Of a stretch of 64,000 bases of DNA, positions 21,295 through 30,081 are shown piece by piece; the first letter of the stretch is position 1; every line of letters begins with the position of its first letter. Origin of the DNA: Methanosphaerula palustris E1-9c (GTDB lineage: Archaea; Halobacteriota; Methanomicrobia; Methanomicrobiales; Methanospirillaceae); NCBI RefSeq assembly GCF_000021965.1, contig NC_011832.1, forward strand, positions 744,001 through 808,000. Reading direction: 5' to 3'. The notes beneath the pieces are model-generated. The model made no database searches, was not told where the DNA came from, and saw only the letters and a list, made by a program, of their open reading frames with translations. The translations under genes were made by a program, and so were the position numbers.

Positions 21295-23178
21295 ATGTAT
21301 TATTCACGGCTTATGAAACCAGTATCATTTCTGATTCTCCTGGTTCTGCTCTGTGCCGTTATTCATACTGTCTCTGCTGAAGAGATGTATGTCTTCACCG
21401 GGACATGGGGGACCAACGGCTCCGGAGACGGTCAGTTCAATTATCCCCAGGGAATCGCGGTAGACGGTGCCGGAAACATCTACGTGGCTGATAACGGCAA
21501 CAAACAGGTCCAGAAGTTCACGTCGAGCGGGACGTTTGTTACGGCGTGGGGAACCGCGGGTCCCGAGGACGACAGGTTCAGCGAGCCCAGTGGTATCGCG
21601 GTGGATAGTGAGGGAAATGTGTACGTCACGGACACGGGTAAGTTCCGCGTCCAAAAGTTCACGCCGACCGGCACCCTGATCACGGAGTGGGGGACCGAGG
21701 GCACCGGCGACGGACAGTTCTACTCCCCCAATGCTGTCGCGGTGGACGGCGAGGGCTCCGTCTACGTCACTGATATTCGTTACTCAGGCAGCGGGCCCCG
21801 CATCCAGAAGTTCACGTCGAACGGGACGTTCGTCACGAAGTGGATGACGTATGGCGATGAGGTCATGTATAGCCAGCCGATGGGTATCGCGGCGGACAGT
21901 GCGGGCTCAGTCTATGTCGTCGATCTGAGGAGAGATCGTATCCTGAAGTTCACGTCGACCGGTACCCTGCTTTCGGAGTGGGGGACTACGGGCTCTGGGG
22001 ACGGTCAGTTCAACAACCCGATGGGTATCGCGGTGGACAGCGAGGGTTACGTCTATGTCACGGAACCCTACGCCAACCGGGTCCAGAAGTTCACGCCGAA
22101 CGGGACGTTCGTCACGAATTGGGGGACCGAGGGCTCTGGGAACGGTCAGTTCAACAACCCGAGGGGTATCGCGGTCGACAGTGCGGGCACTGTCTATGTC
22201 GTCGACAGTAATAATCACCGGGTTCAGATATTCGAACAAGGAACGACGCCGTCGCTGACGCCGACCGTACCCCCAACATCCACGCCGACGATGATTGCAA
22301 CACCGACATCTACACCGGATGGGAATGATACACCCATAGCCACGCTGACGACAACCACGTTCACGCCGTCACCGACGGTGATTTCGGTGACGCCACAGAC
22401 GACACCCTATGGTGCCGGCAACACCATCCCCGGGCGGATCGAGGCGGAGAACTTCGATACGAGCGGCACCGGGGCGGCCGACGCATCCTACGCTGACACA
22501 ACCCCCGCGAACGAGGGCGGTGCATACCGCCCGTCCGAGAGTGTCGACATCGAGTATACGGCCGGCATCGGGTCGTACGACGTCGGCTGGATTCGCGCTG
22601 GCGAATACCTGATATACACGGTCCAGGTCGCGAACACGGGTCAATATACGGCGCAATTCAACGCCGCAAACCCTGATGCGTGGAGCAAGGCGGTCGACGT
22701 ATACGTCGACGGTACGAAGTTCGGCACGGTGCCGATCGGCAGTACCGGCTCGTTTACGACCTTTACGACGTTCGCCTTCCCGATCTCGCTTCCTGCCGGC
22801 AGGCACCAGATCAAGCTCGCCTTCCCATCCGATCGCCTGAACCTGGACTACATCGAGTTCGCACAGGGCGACACCCCGGTTACGACCGCCACGACTCCAT
22901 CCCCGACGACGGGGTCGGCGACCTTCATCGCTGTTCCGGCATCGGCTCCTCACGGTTCCGCGTTCATGTTCTCCGTGACCCCGTCGCCTGGCAAGTTCAT
23001 CAGCTCGGCCTGGTGGTCGTTCGACTACCCAGCCCACTGGAACACCTGGAACTCGCGGGAGGTCGACCCGACGTTCTTCTATCCGTGGGCGGGCACCTAC
23101 AGCCCGCATGTGAAACTGACCTACACGGACGGCACGACTGAAGAGGTCACCAGAGGCAATTACATCACTTCTACCTGA
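21295..23178 (+). CDS. secreted six-bladed NHL-repeat protein with CBM6 and PKD-like domains
   Basis: A 627-residue exported protein. A signal peptide (MKPVSFLILLVLLCAVIHTVSA; start at 21295 or the in-frame ATG at 21313) is followed by six NHL repeats at residues about 38-325. Their consensus is WGT.GSGDGQFNNP.GIAVDS.G.VYV....RVQKF, predicting a six-bladed beta-propeller. A Thr/Pro-rich linker runs to about 375. A CBM6-type carbohydrate-binding domain follows (residues about 377-525: GRIEAENFD, YDVGWIRAGEYLIYTV, LDYIEFAQG), and a PKD-like domain ends the protein (541-625, SAWWSFDYP). There is no membrane anchor. It is probably an extracellular adhesive or glycan-binding protein. Higher GC than its upstream neighbours. 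Confidence 0.85.
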   Translation: MYYSRLMKPVSFLILLVLLCAVIHTVSAEEMYVFTGTWGTNGSGDGQFNYPQGIAVDGAGNIYVADNGNKQVQKFTSSGTFVTAWGTAGPEDDRFSEPSGIAVDSEGNVYVTDTGKFRVQKFTPTGTLITEWGTEGTGDGQFYSPNAVAVDGEGSVYVTDIRYSGSGPRIQKFTSNGTFVTKWMTYGDEVMYSQPMGIAADSAGSVYVVDLRRDRILKFTSTGTLLSEWGTTGSGDGQFNNPMGIAVDSEGYVYVTEPYANRVQKFTPNGTFVTNWGTEGSGNGQFNNPRGIAVDSAGTVYVVDSNNHRVQIFEQGTTPSLTPTVPPTSTPTMIATPTSTPDGNDTPIATLTTTTFTPSPTVISVTPQTTPYGAGNTIPGRIEAENFDTSGTGAADASYADTTPANEGGAYRPSESVDIEYTAGIGSYDVGWIRAGEYLIYTVQVANTGQYTAQFNAANPDAWSKAVDVYVDGTKFGTVPIGSTGSFTTFTTFAFPISLPAGRHQIKLAFPSDRLNLDYIEFAQGDTPVTTATTPSPTTGSATFIAVPASAPHGSAFMFSVTPSPGKFISSAWWSFDYPAHWNTWNSREVDPTFFYPWAGTYSPHVKLTYTDGTTEEVTRGNYITST

Positions 23179-23278
23179 ACCGGACCATTTCGCCCCGGTT
23201 CATTTTTCCGTCCCCTTACTCTGTTTTCGGCTCATCTCGGCCAGAGGGACGCCGTTTCTCTCTAATAAAAATGAATGA

Positions 23279-24757
23279 TCATCGACGGTTGTATTTCCTG
23301 AACATGTAATACACCCCGCTCCCTATGAGCAAGAGAAGGGCAATCCCGAAGATTGCGATGAGTGACTGTTCATGCACGACGACCCGGAAATCATCGCTCT
23401 TCTCAGTCTGGTCCGAGGTCACCTTCACCGAGACCTTGTACTCACTTGCCACGATATTTCCCGGGGGGACGATCCGCAGTTTCACGGTGGCGGACTCTCC
23501 CGGGGGAATACCGGCGATCGTTTCGGGAGAGATATCGGCGTTCCAGCCGTCCGGCGCAGATATGACGGTGCTGACATTCGTGAGGGTTCCGGCATTGCCG
23601 GTATTTGTCAGGCGGATACTGAAGGTGAGGGAGTCTCCCTTGTTCACAGAATACTGGTACTGGTCGGCGTATACCTTGAGTTCGTAACTTCCCTTGATCT
23701 TTGCTGTCAGGTTCTCGGCATAGGATGTCGCTGACGAATCGATAACGAGCGGGATCTGGTAATCACCCACCGTGACATTTTGCGGTGGGATTGCCTCGAC
23801 GACCATCGCCTTCTCCTCCCCGCTCTTGAGGAAGACCTCTGAGATATCCGTCCCGGGGGCGGCTTTAGCCTCGTACCGGACGTACCAGCCCTGTGATAGA
23901 TTTTCGGAACCGAGGCGGAACGTGTCATCGCTCTTCCCAATGTTATGGATCGTCAGGTCGTACCGGGGTTTCGTGTCGGCCGTGGTCGTGATCACCGGGG
24001 AGTTGAGGGTGATCTCAGCAGCGAACTGGTTCTTCTCCAGCATCACCGTTCCTGCATCGGTCGTGTTCCCGCCTTTGATCTGGATATCTTTCTTCTCCAC
24101 ATCCTTATAGCCGGCCCGGCCGATCCGGAGGGTGTACTTCCCCGGCGGGACATCAGTTGAAACTTTCCCATCGGAGGTGCTCATCACCTGGTCGATGTTG
24201 ACTTGATCCGAATTCCTGATGATGGCTACCTGTGCTCCCTTGATCTTCTCGCCATCCTTATCGGCAACACTGAGTTGAAGCGTCCCTTTCTCCCCGATAT
24301 GGGTCTTGGAGATGGTCATATACACCCAGTACCAGCCGTCTCCAATATGGACCCGAAGGGCATATTCACCAACCGGGGTCTCCGAACTCGTGTCGACAAC
24401 CAGTTTGATGGATTTTGATCCGTTCGTAGGGAGAGAGATCTTGTTGATCTCCGTATCCCCATCCTTGAACCGGACCTCCCATCCGTACTTTCCACTATCG
24501 GACGATTCACACCATATATTCCTGTTGATCTCCTCTCCGCGATTCAGGATATTCAGGTCGAATGTTGTGGTCGTCCCCGCCTCAATCACCTGTCCGGGGA
24601 GATCGCAGGATATGGCGATATCGGTATCCTGCGAAAAAGACTGGTCCGCCGAGGCCGGCTCTGGGAGGAGAAGAAGAACTCCTGCAACGATGATCAGGCT
24701 GATGATGAGGAGAGGATTTGCCCCCCCCTGGTTTGTGTATCCGAACCCGGTCATCAT
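23279..24757 (-). CDS. secreted, C-terminally anchored NEW3/PEGA-domain protein of an ABC export cluster
   Basis: A 492-residue protein with an N-terminal signal segment (PLLIISLIIVAGVLLLLPEPASA). Beta-sandwich repeats of the NEW3 (alpha-galactosidase associated) type follow, with a PEGA/carboxypeptidase-regulatory-like domain at about residues 155-235 (GTLQLSVADKDGEKIKGAQV, PPGKYTLRIGRAGYKDVE) and further NEW3 repeats. A C-terminal helix, LIAIFGIALLLLIGSGVYYM, precedes FRKYNRR. It is anchored outside the cell. Its ATG overlaps the permease stop by four bases, so it is translationally coupled to the ABC exporter and probably works with it or is its cargo partner. Confidence 0.82.
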   Translation of the reverse strand: MMTGFGYTNQGGANPLLIISLIIVAGVLLLLPEPASADQSFSQDTDIAISCDLPGQVIEAGTTTTFDLNILNRGEEINRNIWCESSDSGKYGWEVRFKDGDTEINKISLPTNGSKSIKLVVDTSSETPVGEYALRVHIGDGWYWVYMTISKTHIGEKGTLQLSVADKDGEKIKGAQVAIIRNSDQVNIDQVMSTSDGKVSTDVPPGKYTLRIGRAGYKDVEKKDIQIKGGNTTDAGTVMLEKNQFAAEITLNSPVITTTADTKPRYDLTIHNIGKSDDTFRLGSENLSQGWYVRYEAKAAPGTDISEVFLKSGEEKAMVVEAIPPQNVTVGDYQIPLVIDSSATSYAENLTAKIKGSYELKVYADQYQYSVNKGDSLTFSIRLTNTGNAGTLTNVSTVISAPDGWNADISPETIAGIPPGESATVKLRIVPPGNIVASEYKVSVKVTSDQTEKSDDFRVVVHEQSLIAIFGIALLLLIGSGVYYMFRKYNRR

Positions 24758-25857
24758 CGCACATCCATCCGCATGAACCGCATGTAGGCAAGACCGAAGA
24801 ACACTGCAGGGAAGAGGAGGAGGGCTATAATATTGGCGATGATCTTTCCCAGGATATCCTCGACACCGGCAGACGCCGTCTTGGTGGTGCTGAATGAGGT
24901 GACGCTATTGGTCGATCTCCCTATCATCTCGGTGTTGGAGGTCCGGTAGGTGATGGACGAAGTGATTGCTTCATAATTCATGGTAGGAGAGAAGAGGGCG
25001 AGCGTGTCGTGTATCATCTGGCGCTTCTCAGAGTAGACCTGCATACGATCAGTGTATTTTTTCCAGGCATCGCTGTTGCCGGTATTGACCGGGCTACTCA
25101 CGACAACTGTGGCCGTCGATGAACCGGTGGAATTGGGTGAGATCTGCATCTGGTCGAGGAGTTCCTGTGGGAGTTCAGGCTGGCTGCCGATCACGTTCTC
25201 CATCACCGTGTCGTTGGCCAGCGTCGGGACGAGGACTGACAGTACGATGAAGATGATGATGGTGTAGATGAGTGACGACCCGCTCTCGTCCATGGTCGTT
25301 GACATGAAGAGGGCGATGGCGAAGTATGAGAAGATCAACAGGAACGAGACCCCGCCAAACACGGCGATCAGGACGAGTTCGTTCCCGTCCGGGATGATGC
25401 CGTACACCAGCAGGGTTGCAAGGGCGATGAAGAGCACCACCCCGAGCGCACACCCGAGGGCGACGATCCCGCCCAGTGCCTTGCCGTTGATCACCTCATC
25501 GCGATATACCGGATGGGAGAGGAGGATCTTCAGCGACTTGCTCTCCTTCTCCTTGGAGACGAGGTCGAACCCCATGGCGATCCCAAGCACGCCTCCGACA
25601 AATACGAGGTACGTGGCGACCGAGGAGAAAACCCCGAGGATGGATGGTTTCTCTGTCATCTCCCCGCCGATATCCGAAGAGATGGTGGACTGGCCTTTGT
25701 TATACTGATCGAGGGTCTTGTTATACTCGGAGATCCCTCCGATCATGCCGACAATGGCAACGACAAGGAGGATCCCGAAGATTAAGAGGAATTTGCGGCT
25801 TCTGATGTGGTCGAAGAACTCCTTCTGTGCGATGGTGAAAAGTCTGTTTCCCGTCAT
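24754..25857 (-). CDS. ABC-2 type transporter permease
   Basis: A 367-residue permease starting MTGNRLFTIAQKEFFDHIRS, characteristic of NosY/COG1277-type ABC-2 permeases. The first helix is FLLIFGILLVVAIVGMIGG. A large extracytoplasmic segment (with VVVSSPVNTGNS) lies between later helices, and the last is IIALLLFPAVFFGLAYMRF. The frame is open further upstream to 26022, but that part overlaps the ATPase in another frame. The ATG at 25857 lies just four bases after the ATPase stop. It forms the membrane part of an exporter with the next gene. Confidence 0.88.
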   Translation of the reverse strand: MTGNRLFTIAQKEFFDHIRSRKFLLIFGILLVVAIVGMIGGISEYNKTLDQYNKGQSTISSDIGGEMTEKPSILGVFSSVATYLVFVGGVLGIAMGFDLVSKEKESKSLKILLSHPVYRDEVINGKALGGIVALGCALGVVLFIALATLLVYGIIPDGNELVLIAVFGGVSFLLIFSYFAIALFMSTTMDESGSSLIYTIIIFIVLSVLVPTLANDTVMENVIGSQPELPQELLDQMQISPNSTGSSTATVVVSSPVNTGNSDAWKKYTDRMQVYSEKRQMIHDTLALFSPTMNYEAITSSITYRTSNTEMIGRSTNSVTSFSTTKTASAGVEDILGKIIANIIALLLFPAVFFGLAYMRFMRMDVR

Positions 25858-25861
25858 TTTC

Positions 25862-26779
25862 TCACTCCGCCATCCGGTAATATGAGAGGAAGGTCTCTTC
25901 AAGCGACAGTCCTTCGCGGGAGAGCCCCCGCAGCCGCACGCCGTTCTGTGCGAGGTGGCCGGCGAGGTCGTCCCGTATATCCGAGCGGGCGATGAGTACG
26001 GCCGTGCACCGGTCGTGGTCATAGTTCATGCTGATGAGATCCGTGTGGTGGAACTCCGGTATCGGGTCCAGCGTCTCCACCCGGATTGTGATCTGGGATG
26101 CAGACCGGTCGGACAGATCCCGGGCAAGGTCCTGCCAGGAACCCTGGGCCACCAGTTTTCCGGCAGAAAGGATCCCAATCGAGGTGCTGACTCTGCTGAC
26201 CTCTTCGAGGATATGTGAGGAAACGATCACCGTCTTCCCTTCGCGGGCAACATCCCTGATGATCCGGCGGTAGTCGGCGACGCCCTGCGGGTCGAGGTTC
26301 GCGGTCGGTTCATCGAGGATGATGACGGACGGCTCGTTGAGCAGGGCCTTGGCAAGACCGAGGCGCTGGCGCATCCCCTTGGAATAGCCGCTGACATGCT
26401 TGGTCACGCCTTCAAGACCGACGAGGGGGAGCAGGTCGCTGCAACGCTTCGCACAGGTGCGGGAATCCATCCCGTACAGTCTGCCGAAATAGGTGAGGTT
26501 CTCTTCAGCGCTGAGCGTCGGGTAGAACCCCACGTCTTCCGGCATGTACCCGATCTGCTGCTTGACGGTGATCGGGTCGCGGGCAACGTCCAGCCCGTTC
26601 ACCAGGCAGCGGCCGGCGGTCGGTTCGATAAGGCCTACCAGCATCAGGATCGCTGTACTCTTCCCGGCGCCGTTGGGGCCGAGCAGGCCGAATATTTCTC
26701 CATCCGGGATTGCGATGGTCAGATCGTCGACCGCCCGGACGCCGTGATATTCTTTTGAGAGATGTTCGAGTTGTATCAT
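25862..26779 (-). CDS. ABC transporter ATP-binding protein
   Basis: A 305-residue ATPase with Walker A GLLGPNGAGKST (about residue 33), Q-loop QIGYMPEDVGFYP, signature SGYSKGMRQRLGLAKAL, Walker B VIILDEPTANLD and the switch histidine VSSHILEEV. A C-terminal extension of about 90 residues is typical of ABC-2 exporters (CcmA/NosF type). It is the first gene of a three-gene operon with the permease and the NEW3/PEGA protein. Its promoter region holds a 17-base element (26856-26872) repeated before the divergent gene at 27035. Confidence 0.95.
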   Translation of the reverse strand: MIQLEHLSKEYHGVRAVDDLTIAIPDGEIFGLLGPNGAGKSTAILMLVGLIEPTAGRCLVNGLDVARDPITVKQQIGYMPEDVGFYPTLSAEENLTYFGRLYGMDSRTCAKRCSDLLPLVGLEGVTKHVSGYSKGMRQRLGLAKALLNEPSVIILDEPTANLDPQGVADYRRIIRDVAREGKTVIVSSHILEEVSRVSTSIGILSAGKLVAQGSWQDLARDLSDRSASQITIRVETLDPIPEFHHTDLISMNYDHDRCTAVLIARSDIRDDLAGHLAQNGVRLRGLSREGLSLEETFLSYYRMAE

Positions 26780-26855
26780 GGTTGTTCTCCTGGCCGGAAC
26801 GGTTCCGGTCGAATGGATGCACGCCAGTTCGCCAGGAACTTAAAAAGGAGTTGTC

Positions 26856-26872
26856 GCACAGGTCTCTACATG
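26856..26872 (-). promoter_or_regulatory. shared regulatory element upstream of the ABC operon
   Basis: On the minus strand this reads CATGTAGAGACCTGTGC. It lies nine bases before a TATA-like TTTTTAA (about 26841-26847). A 15-of-17 match sits in the same place and orientation before the divergent gene (26980-26996). Its placement next to BRE/TATA fits an activator site. Confidence 0.6.
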
Positions 26873-26979
26873 TCAGACCGCCGAAAAAGAACTGTGCCAG
26901 AGCATTTAAATGCGACAGAAAACCCGTACTCAGATTTTTTCTATTTTTTCCACGGTTCCGGTTCCTGCCGCACCCGCAA

Positions 26980-26996
26980 CGTGTAGAGACTTGTGC
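26980..26996 (+). promoter_or_regulatory. shared regulatory element upstream of the secreted protein/regulator operon
   Basis: CGTGTAGAGACTTGTGC lies about seven bases before the TATA-like CTTTATTTA (27003-27011), matching the element before the ABC operon at 15 of 17 positions. The predicted start site is only a few bases before the ATG at 27035, so this mRNA would be nearly leaderless. Confidence 0.6.
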
Positions 26997-27034
26997 CAGA
27001 TACTTTATTTATCGTCCGCACTTGATACCTAAGC

Positions 27035-27724
27035 ATGCATTACCGGACGGTTATAGGGATCTGGATACTGGCTGCGGTGTGTATCGTCCCCATTGTAACT
27101 GCATTCCCCTCTGTGAATGCATTCTTCGTGGAACCCACGAGAGAAACGGCCGTCAGGACCGGAAATGTAACCGTTATGACAGAGGATAACCTTGGATCAT
27201 GGGAGAAGACCAACGTCGTTTATGTGGGGGGCGACGTCTTCGAACTTCCGGCGAATGCGGTATCGGTATCCAAATCGGACGGTGTCGTCTATGTTTCCAT
27301 GGCTACGACCTCTGATTTGAATCCCGTGACCTTTCCCCTTCTTTCAACATCAAGAGGGGAGACCGGGTATGCCGTCAGTACCGTCACGGTTGTAAAGGAT
27401 GGGAATCCACTGCTCGTGAATGACAAGGCCTTTTCTGTGATGCCTTCAACAGCGAACTATTATGCTGATGAGGTTCCGGCGGAGAAGCACCACGAGTGGG
27501 TCGACCTTGACTGGAGAGATGAAACAAAGGATCTCAGTCTTACCGTGTACGCACCGGATGCGACCTTTGGTCCCTTTATGGATATGGCTGACGGTAAAAA
27601 AGACGGTCGGATATTCCTCGATGTGAGCAGCCAGCTGAATGTGACGCCCGGTCACTGGTTCTTCAAGATCCAGAATAGTAACCCGGACCGAACCGATTAT
27701 ACCCTGAATACCTATTCCGTGTGA
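27035..27724 (+). CDS. secreted protein of unknown function, linked to a membrane regulator
   Basis: A 229-residue protein with a signal peptide (MHYRTVIGIWILAAVCIVPIVTAFP) and a beta-rich exported body. It contains no cysteine other than one in the signal, and no recognised domain. The ending is soluble, without an anchor. The next gene starts at 27721, overlapping its stop, so the two are coupled. It is probably an extracytoplasmic sensor or envelope protein working with that regulator; this is inferred from position. Confidence 0.7.
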   Translation: MHYRTVIGIWILAAVCIVPIVTAFPSVNAFFVEPTRETAVRTGNVTVMTEDNLGSWEKTNVVYVGGDVFELPANAVSVSKSDGVVYVSMATTSDLNPVTFPLLSTSRGETGYAVSTVTVVKDGNPLLVNDKAFSVMPSTANYYADEVPAEKHHEWVDLDWRDETKDLSLTVYAPDATFGPFMDMADGKKDGRIFLDVSSQLNVTPGHWFFKIQNSNPDRTDYTLNTYSV

Positions 27725-28479
27725 GTGAACCCATGAGACCATTCCCTGTTTTTTTCCTTGTGGCGACGGTCCTTCTCCTCATGCTGATTGTGCCCTTCGT
27801 CTCTGCCCAGGAATATATCGTGCAGTCGGGGTACGACAGCCCGGTGACGCCGGATGCTGAATCCCGGGTTCCGGTCCCGGTTCCATTCTATGCCTTGCCT
27901 CTCTGGGTGATACTCGCCCAGCTGGTGCTTGTCCCTTATGAACTCCTGTTAACGATAAAATTCTGGGCATATCTGGGGATTCGGCGGATCTCGAGCGCCA
28001 ATGTCCTCGACCAGGAGGTTCGGGCACAGATCTACGATCATATCAAAAAGAACCCGGGGATTCATCTCAGAGGACTTGCCGGCGAGATGGAGATGAAGAT
28101 GGGGACACTGCGGTATCACCTGAATATCCTGCGGATCACGCATAAAATCGCAGTCAGCGAGGATGTCGCTTCGGTCAGGTTCTATGAGAATAGCGGAACT
28201 TATAGTCTGGAGGAGCAGCACATCCTCAAATACCTCCGTAACGAGACGACTCGGAAGATCCTGTCCGTCCTCATCGACCGGCCGATGGTGACCAGGCAGG
28301 AGATTGCCGATGCTGTCGGTGTCTCCGGGCCGTCCGTCTCATGGCATATGAAGAGGCTCGAGGATGACAACATCATCACAACCCGGCGCGAGGGGAGAGT
28401 CACCGCGTACGAGATCCCGGTCCCTGTCGCCCGGTATATCAGCCGGCAGATCCAGACGCCGGTAAGGGCGAACGGATAG
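27721..28479 (+). CDS. membrane-anchored tandem winged-helix transcriptional regulator
   Basis: About 248-252 residues (GTG at 27721 or ATG at 27733). A signal-like first helix (FPVFFLVATVLLLMLIVPFV) is followed by about 35 exported residues and a second helix (LPLWVILAQLVLVPYELLLT). Two winged-helix units then lie on the cytoplasmic side. The first, IYDHIKKNPGIHLRGLAGEM, is followed by MGTLRYHLNILR; the second is RPMVTRQEIADAVGVSGPSV followed by SWHMKRLEDDNII. This is the layout of archaeal one-component membrane regulators. It is the best candidate for binding the paired 17-base elements at 26856 and 26980. Confidence 0.83.
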   Translation: MSEPMRPFPVFFLVATVLLLMLIVPFVSAQEYIVQSGYDSPVTPDAESRVPVPVPFYALPLWVILAQLVLVPYELLLTIKFWAYLGIRRISSANVLDQEVRAQIYDHIKKNPGIHLRGLAGEMEMKMGTLRYHLNILRITHKIAVSEDVASVRFYENSGTYSLEEQHILKYLRNETTRKILSVLIDRPMVTRQEIADAVGVSGPSVSWHMKRLEDDNIITTRREGRVTAYEIPVPVARYISRQIQTPVRANG

Positions 28480-28674
28480 GGCTGATGATCTCAGACTCTG
28501 TTGAAACCCTCAAAAATCACCATTTTTCCCGTCATGGTATTGAATGACGAAGGAGTCTTTTCCTCCTCTTCTCTGAGTCGTCTTATGGAGAAGGGTCTCG
28601 GATTTCTCCCTCATGATGATCAATCACGAGGGTTTTTCCAGGTGGAACCGACGGGATCTGGTATGATCAGTTCC

Positions 28675-28855
28675 TCACCGCACTTCCACGCCAGACTCCC
28701 CGCTCCCGATCCACCTAGATTTGTCGACGGCCTCGTTCATGAAGTTATTCGTCCTGGTCGTCTCCGGACCGGAAGGCCGGTCAGGTTCCTTGTGATGACC
28801 CCGGTGTTTGCGGTGTCCTGCATTCCGCGGATCGTGTCGACGCTGTTGGGATTAA
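28675..28855 (-). pseudogene. C-terminal relic of a Cache-domain lipoprotein
   Basis: Translating the minus strand gives VDTIRGM, then TGVITRNLTGLPVR, then AVDKSRWIGSG and GVEVR-stop. These match three separated parts of the intact protein at 30485-31921 (VDTIRGM, TGVVTGNLTGLPVR, AVDESWWIGSG, GVEVR-stop). Internal deletions and frame changes have removed the rest. Flanking sequence to 29132 shows no other gene. Confidence 0.75.
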
Positions 28856-29132
28856 ATTGGGAAAAAATGGTATAATTGGAGTATTTTTCTCGGCGTTAAC
28901 GGCCCGGATTGATTCTCCTTCCGTTGGAGATCCCTGAAATGTTTAATTAGCATCAATTGGATGCAAGAAGTGACCCGCGGACGTGCGAGGGATTTGGGGT
29001 TTGGGGGGGATTGGGGATCCCCGTCCGCCCCCCGGTATCCGGAATGTCAGAAGCATGGAGAGGACTGTGTTGCCGGACCAGCATGTTCCTGCTCATGCTG
29101 GGTCCGCACTCCATATCCATGCAACTGCTCAT

Positions 29133-30068
29133 TCACTGAGGAATCATCATCTGGAGATCGCCCATGGACTTCTTCATGCGGGATCCCATGCAGCCGGATG
29201 CCATGTCCGGGACCATCTTGCATATGGACTCTCGGAACTGAGCCATGCACCTGGACATCATCATCACACAGTCGCTCATCGGCTTCATCATGGCTGCGTC
29301 CATGCACATCGACTCAGTGCACTTGGAATCCATGCACTTGGAGTTCATGCACATGCGGTCCATGCACTCGGACATCATGATCATGCAGTCGCTCATGGCT
29401 TTCATCATGAGTGTGTCCATGCTTTTTGATTCCATACCCTTGGGCATCATGGTCATGCAGACACACATGGACTTCATCATGGGTACCATCATCTGCATCA
29501 TGCCCATCGGTGCCATCTCCATGAACTGAGTCATGCACTGGCCCATCATCATCATGCAGTCGCACATGGGCTTCATCATGGAAGCATCCATGCACTCTGA
29601 CTCCATGCACTGGCTCATCATCATCATGCAGTCGCACATCGACTTCATCATGGATGAGTCCATGCATTTTGATTCCATGCAGGTGGACATCATGGCCATG
29701 CAGTCCTCCATGCCCTTCATCATGTCCTTGTCCATGGACTTTGCCTCCATGCAGGTGGACATCGTGGCCATGCAGTTCTTCATGGACATTGCCATGGCAT
29801 CGTTCATCGGCATGGTCATGGGCGCCATCATCATGCACTGGGACATGCACCGGTCCATCAGGGTCATGCAGTCGTTCATGGACTTTGCCATGGCGTCGCT
29901 CATCGGCATGTCCTTCATCGAGTTCGAGGTCATGCACTGGGACATGCACTGGGACATAACGGCCTGGAGATCGCAGAGTGCTTTTTCCATGCGCATATCC
30001 ATACAGTTCATCATCGGGCTACAAGTGTTGTTCAGGTCCATTTCGGACTGGTTCATCATTGCTTTCAT
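29133..30068 (-). CDS. methionine/cysteine-rich 24-residue-repeat protein, putative cytoplasmic metal-binding protein
   Basis: A 311-residue protein with about 99 Met and 32 Cys by hand count, some 42% of all residues. The middle is made of 24-residue units with consensus MMK.M.DCM.MMS.CMESKCMD.S, for example starting MMKSMCDCMMMMSQCMES and MMKPMCDCMMMMGQCM. Some units carry insertions. There is no signal peptide or membrane helix, so it should be cytosolic. The ATG at 30068 follows GAGGAAGACCAC; an upstream ATG at 30170 would read through the operator and is unlikely. Thiol and thioether ligands suggest binding of Cu(I) or another soft metal, comparable in idea to Cys-rich four-helix copper storage proteins (Csp/DUF326). 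I recognise no actual family. The opposite strand is also open because of CAT-rich codons; those frames are artefacts. Confidence 0.75.
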   Translation of the reverse strand: MKAMMNQSEMDLNNTCSPMMNCMDMRMEKALCDLQAVMSQCMSQCMTSNSMKDMPMSDAMAKSMNDCMTLMDRCMSQCMMMAPMTMPMNDAMAMSMKNCMATMSTCMEAKSMDKDMMKGMEDCMAMMSTCMESKCMDSSMMKSMCDCMMMMSQCMESECMDASMMKPMCDCMMMMGQCMTQFMEMAPMGMMQMMVPMMKSMCVCMTMMPKGMESKSMDTLMMKAMSDCMIMMSECMDRMCMNSKCMDSKCTESMCMDAAMMKPMSDCVMMMSRCMAQFRESICKMVPDMASGCMGSRMKKSMGDLQMMIPQ

Positions 30069-30081
30069 GTGGTCTTCCTCA

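Noticed and set aside
25858-26022. N-terminal extension of the ABC permease
   Set aside because: It overlaps the ATPase gene out of frame and is Ser/Thr/Arg-rich without similarity to permeases.
29133-30068. Regular 72-base spacing as a CRISPR array
   Set aside because: The repeats are degenerate and coding, with no constant repeat/unique spacer pattern. No CRISPR array or cas gene is in the window.
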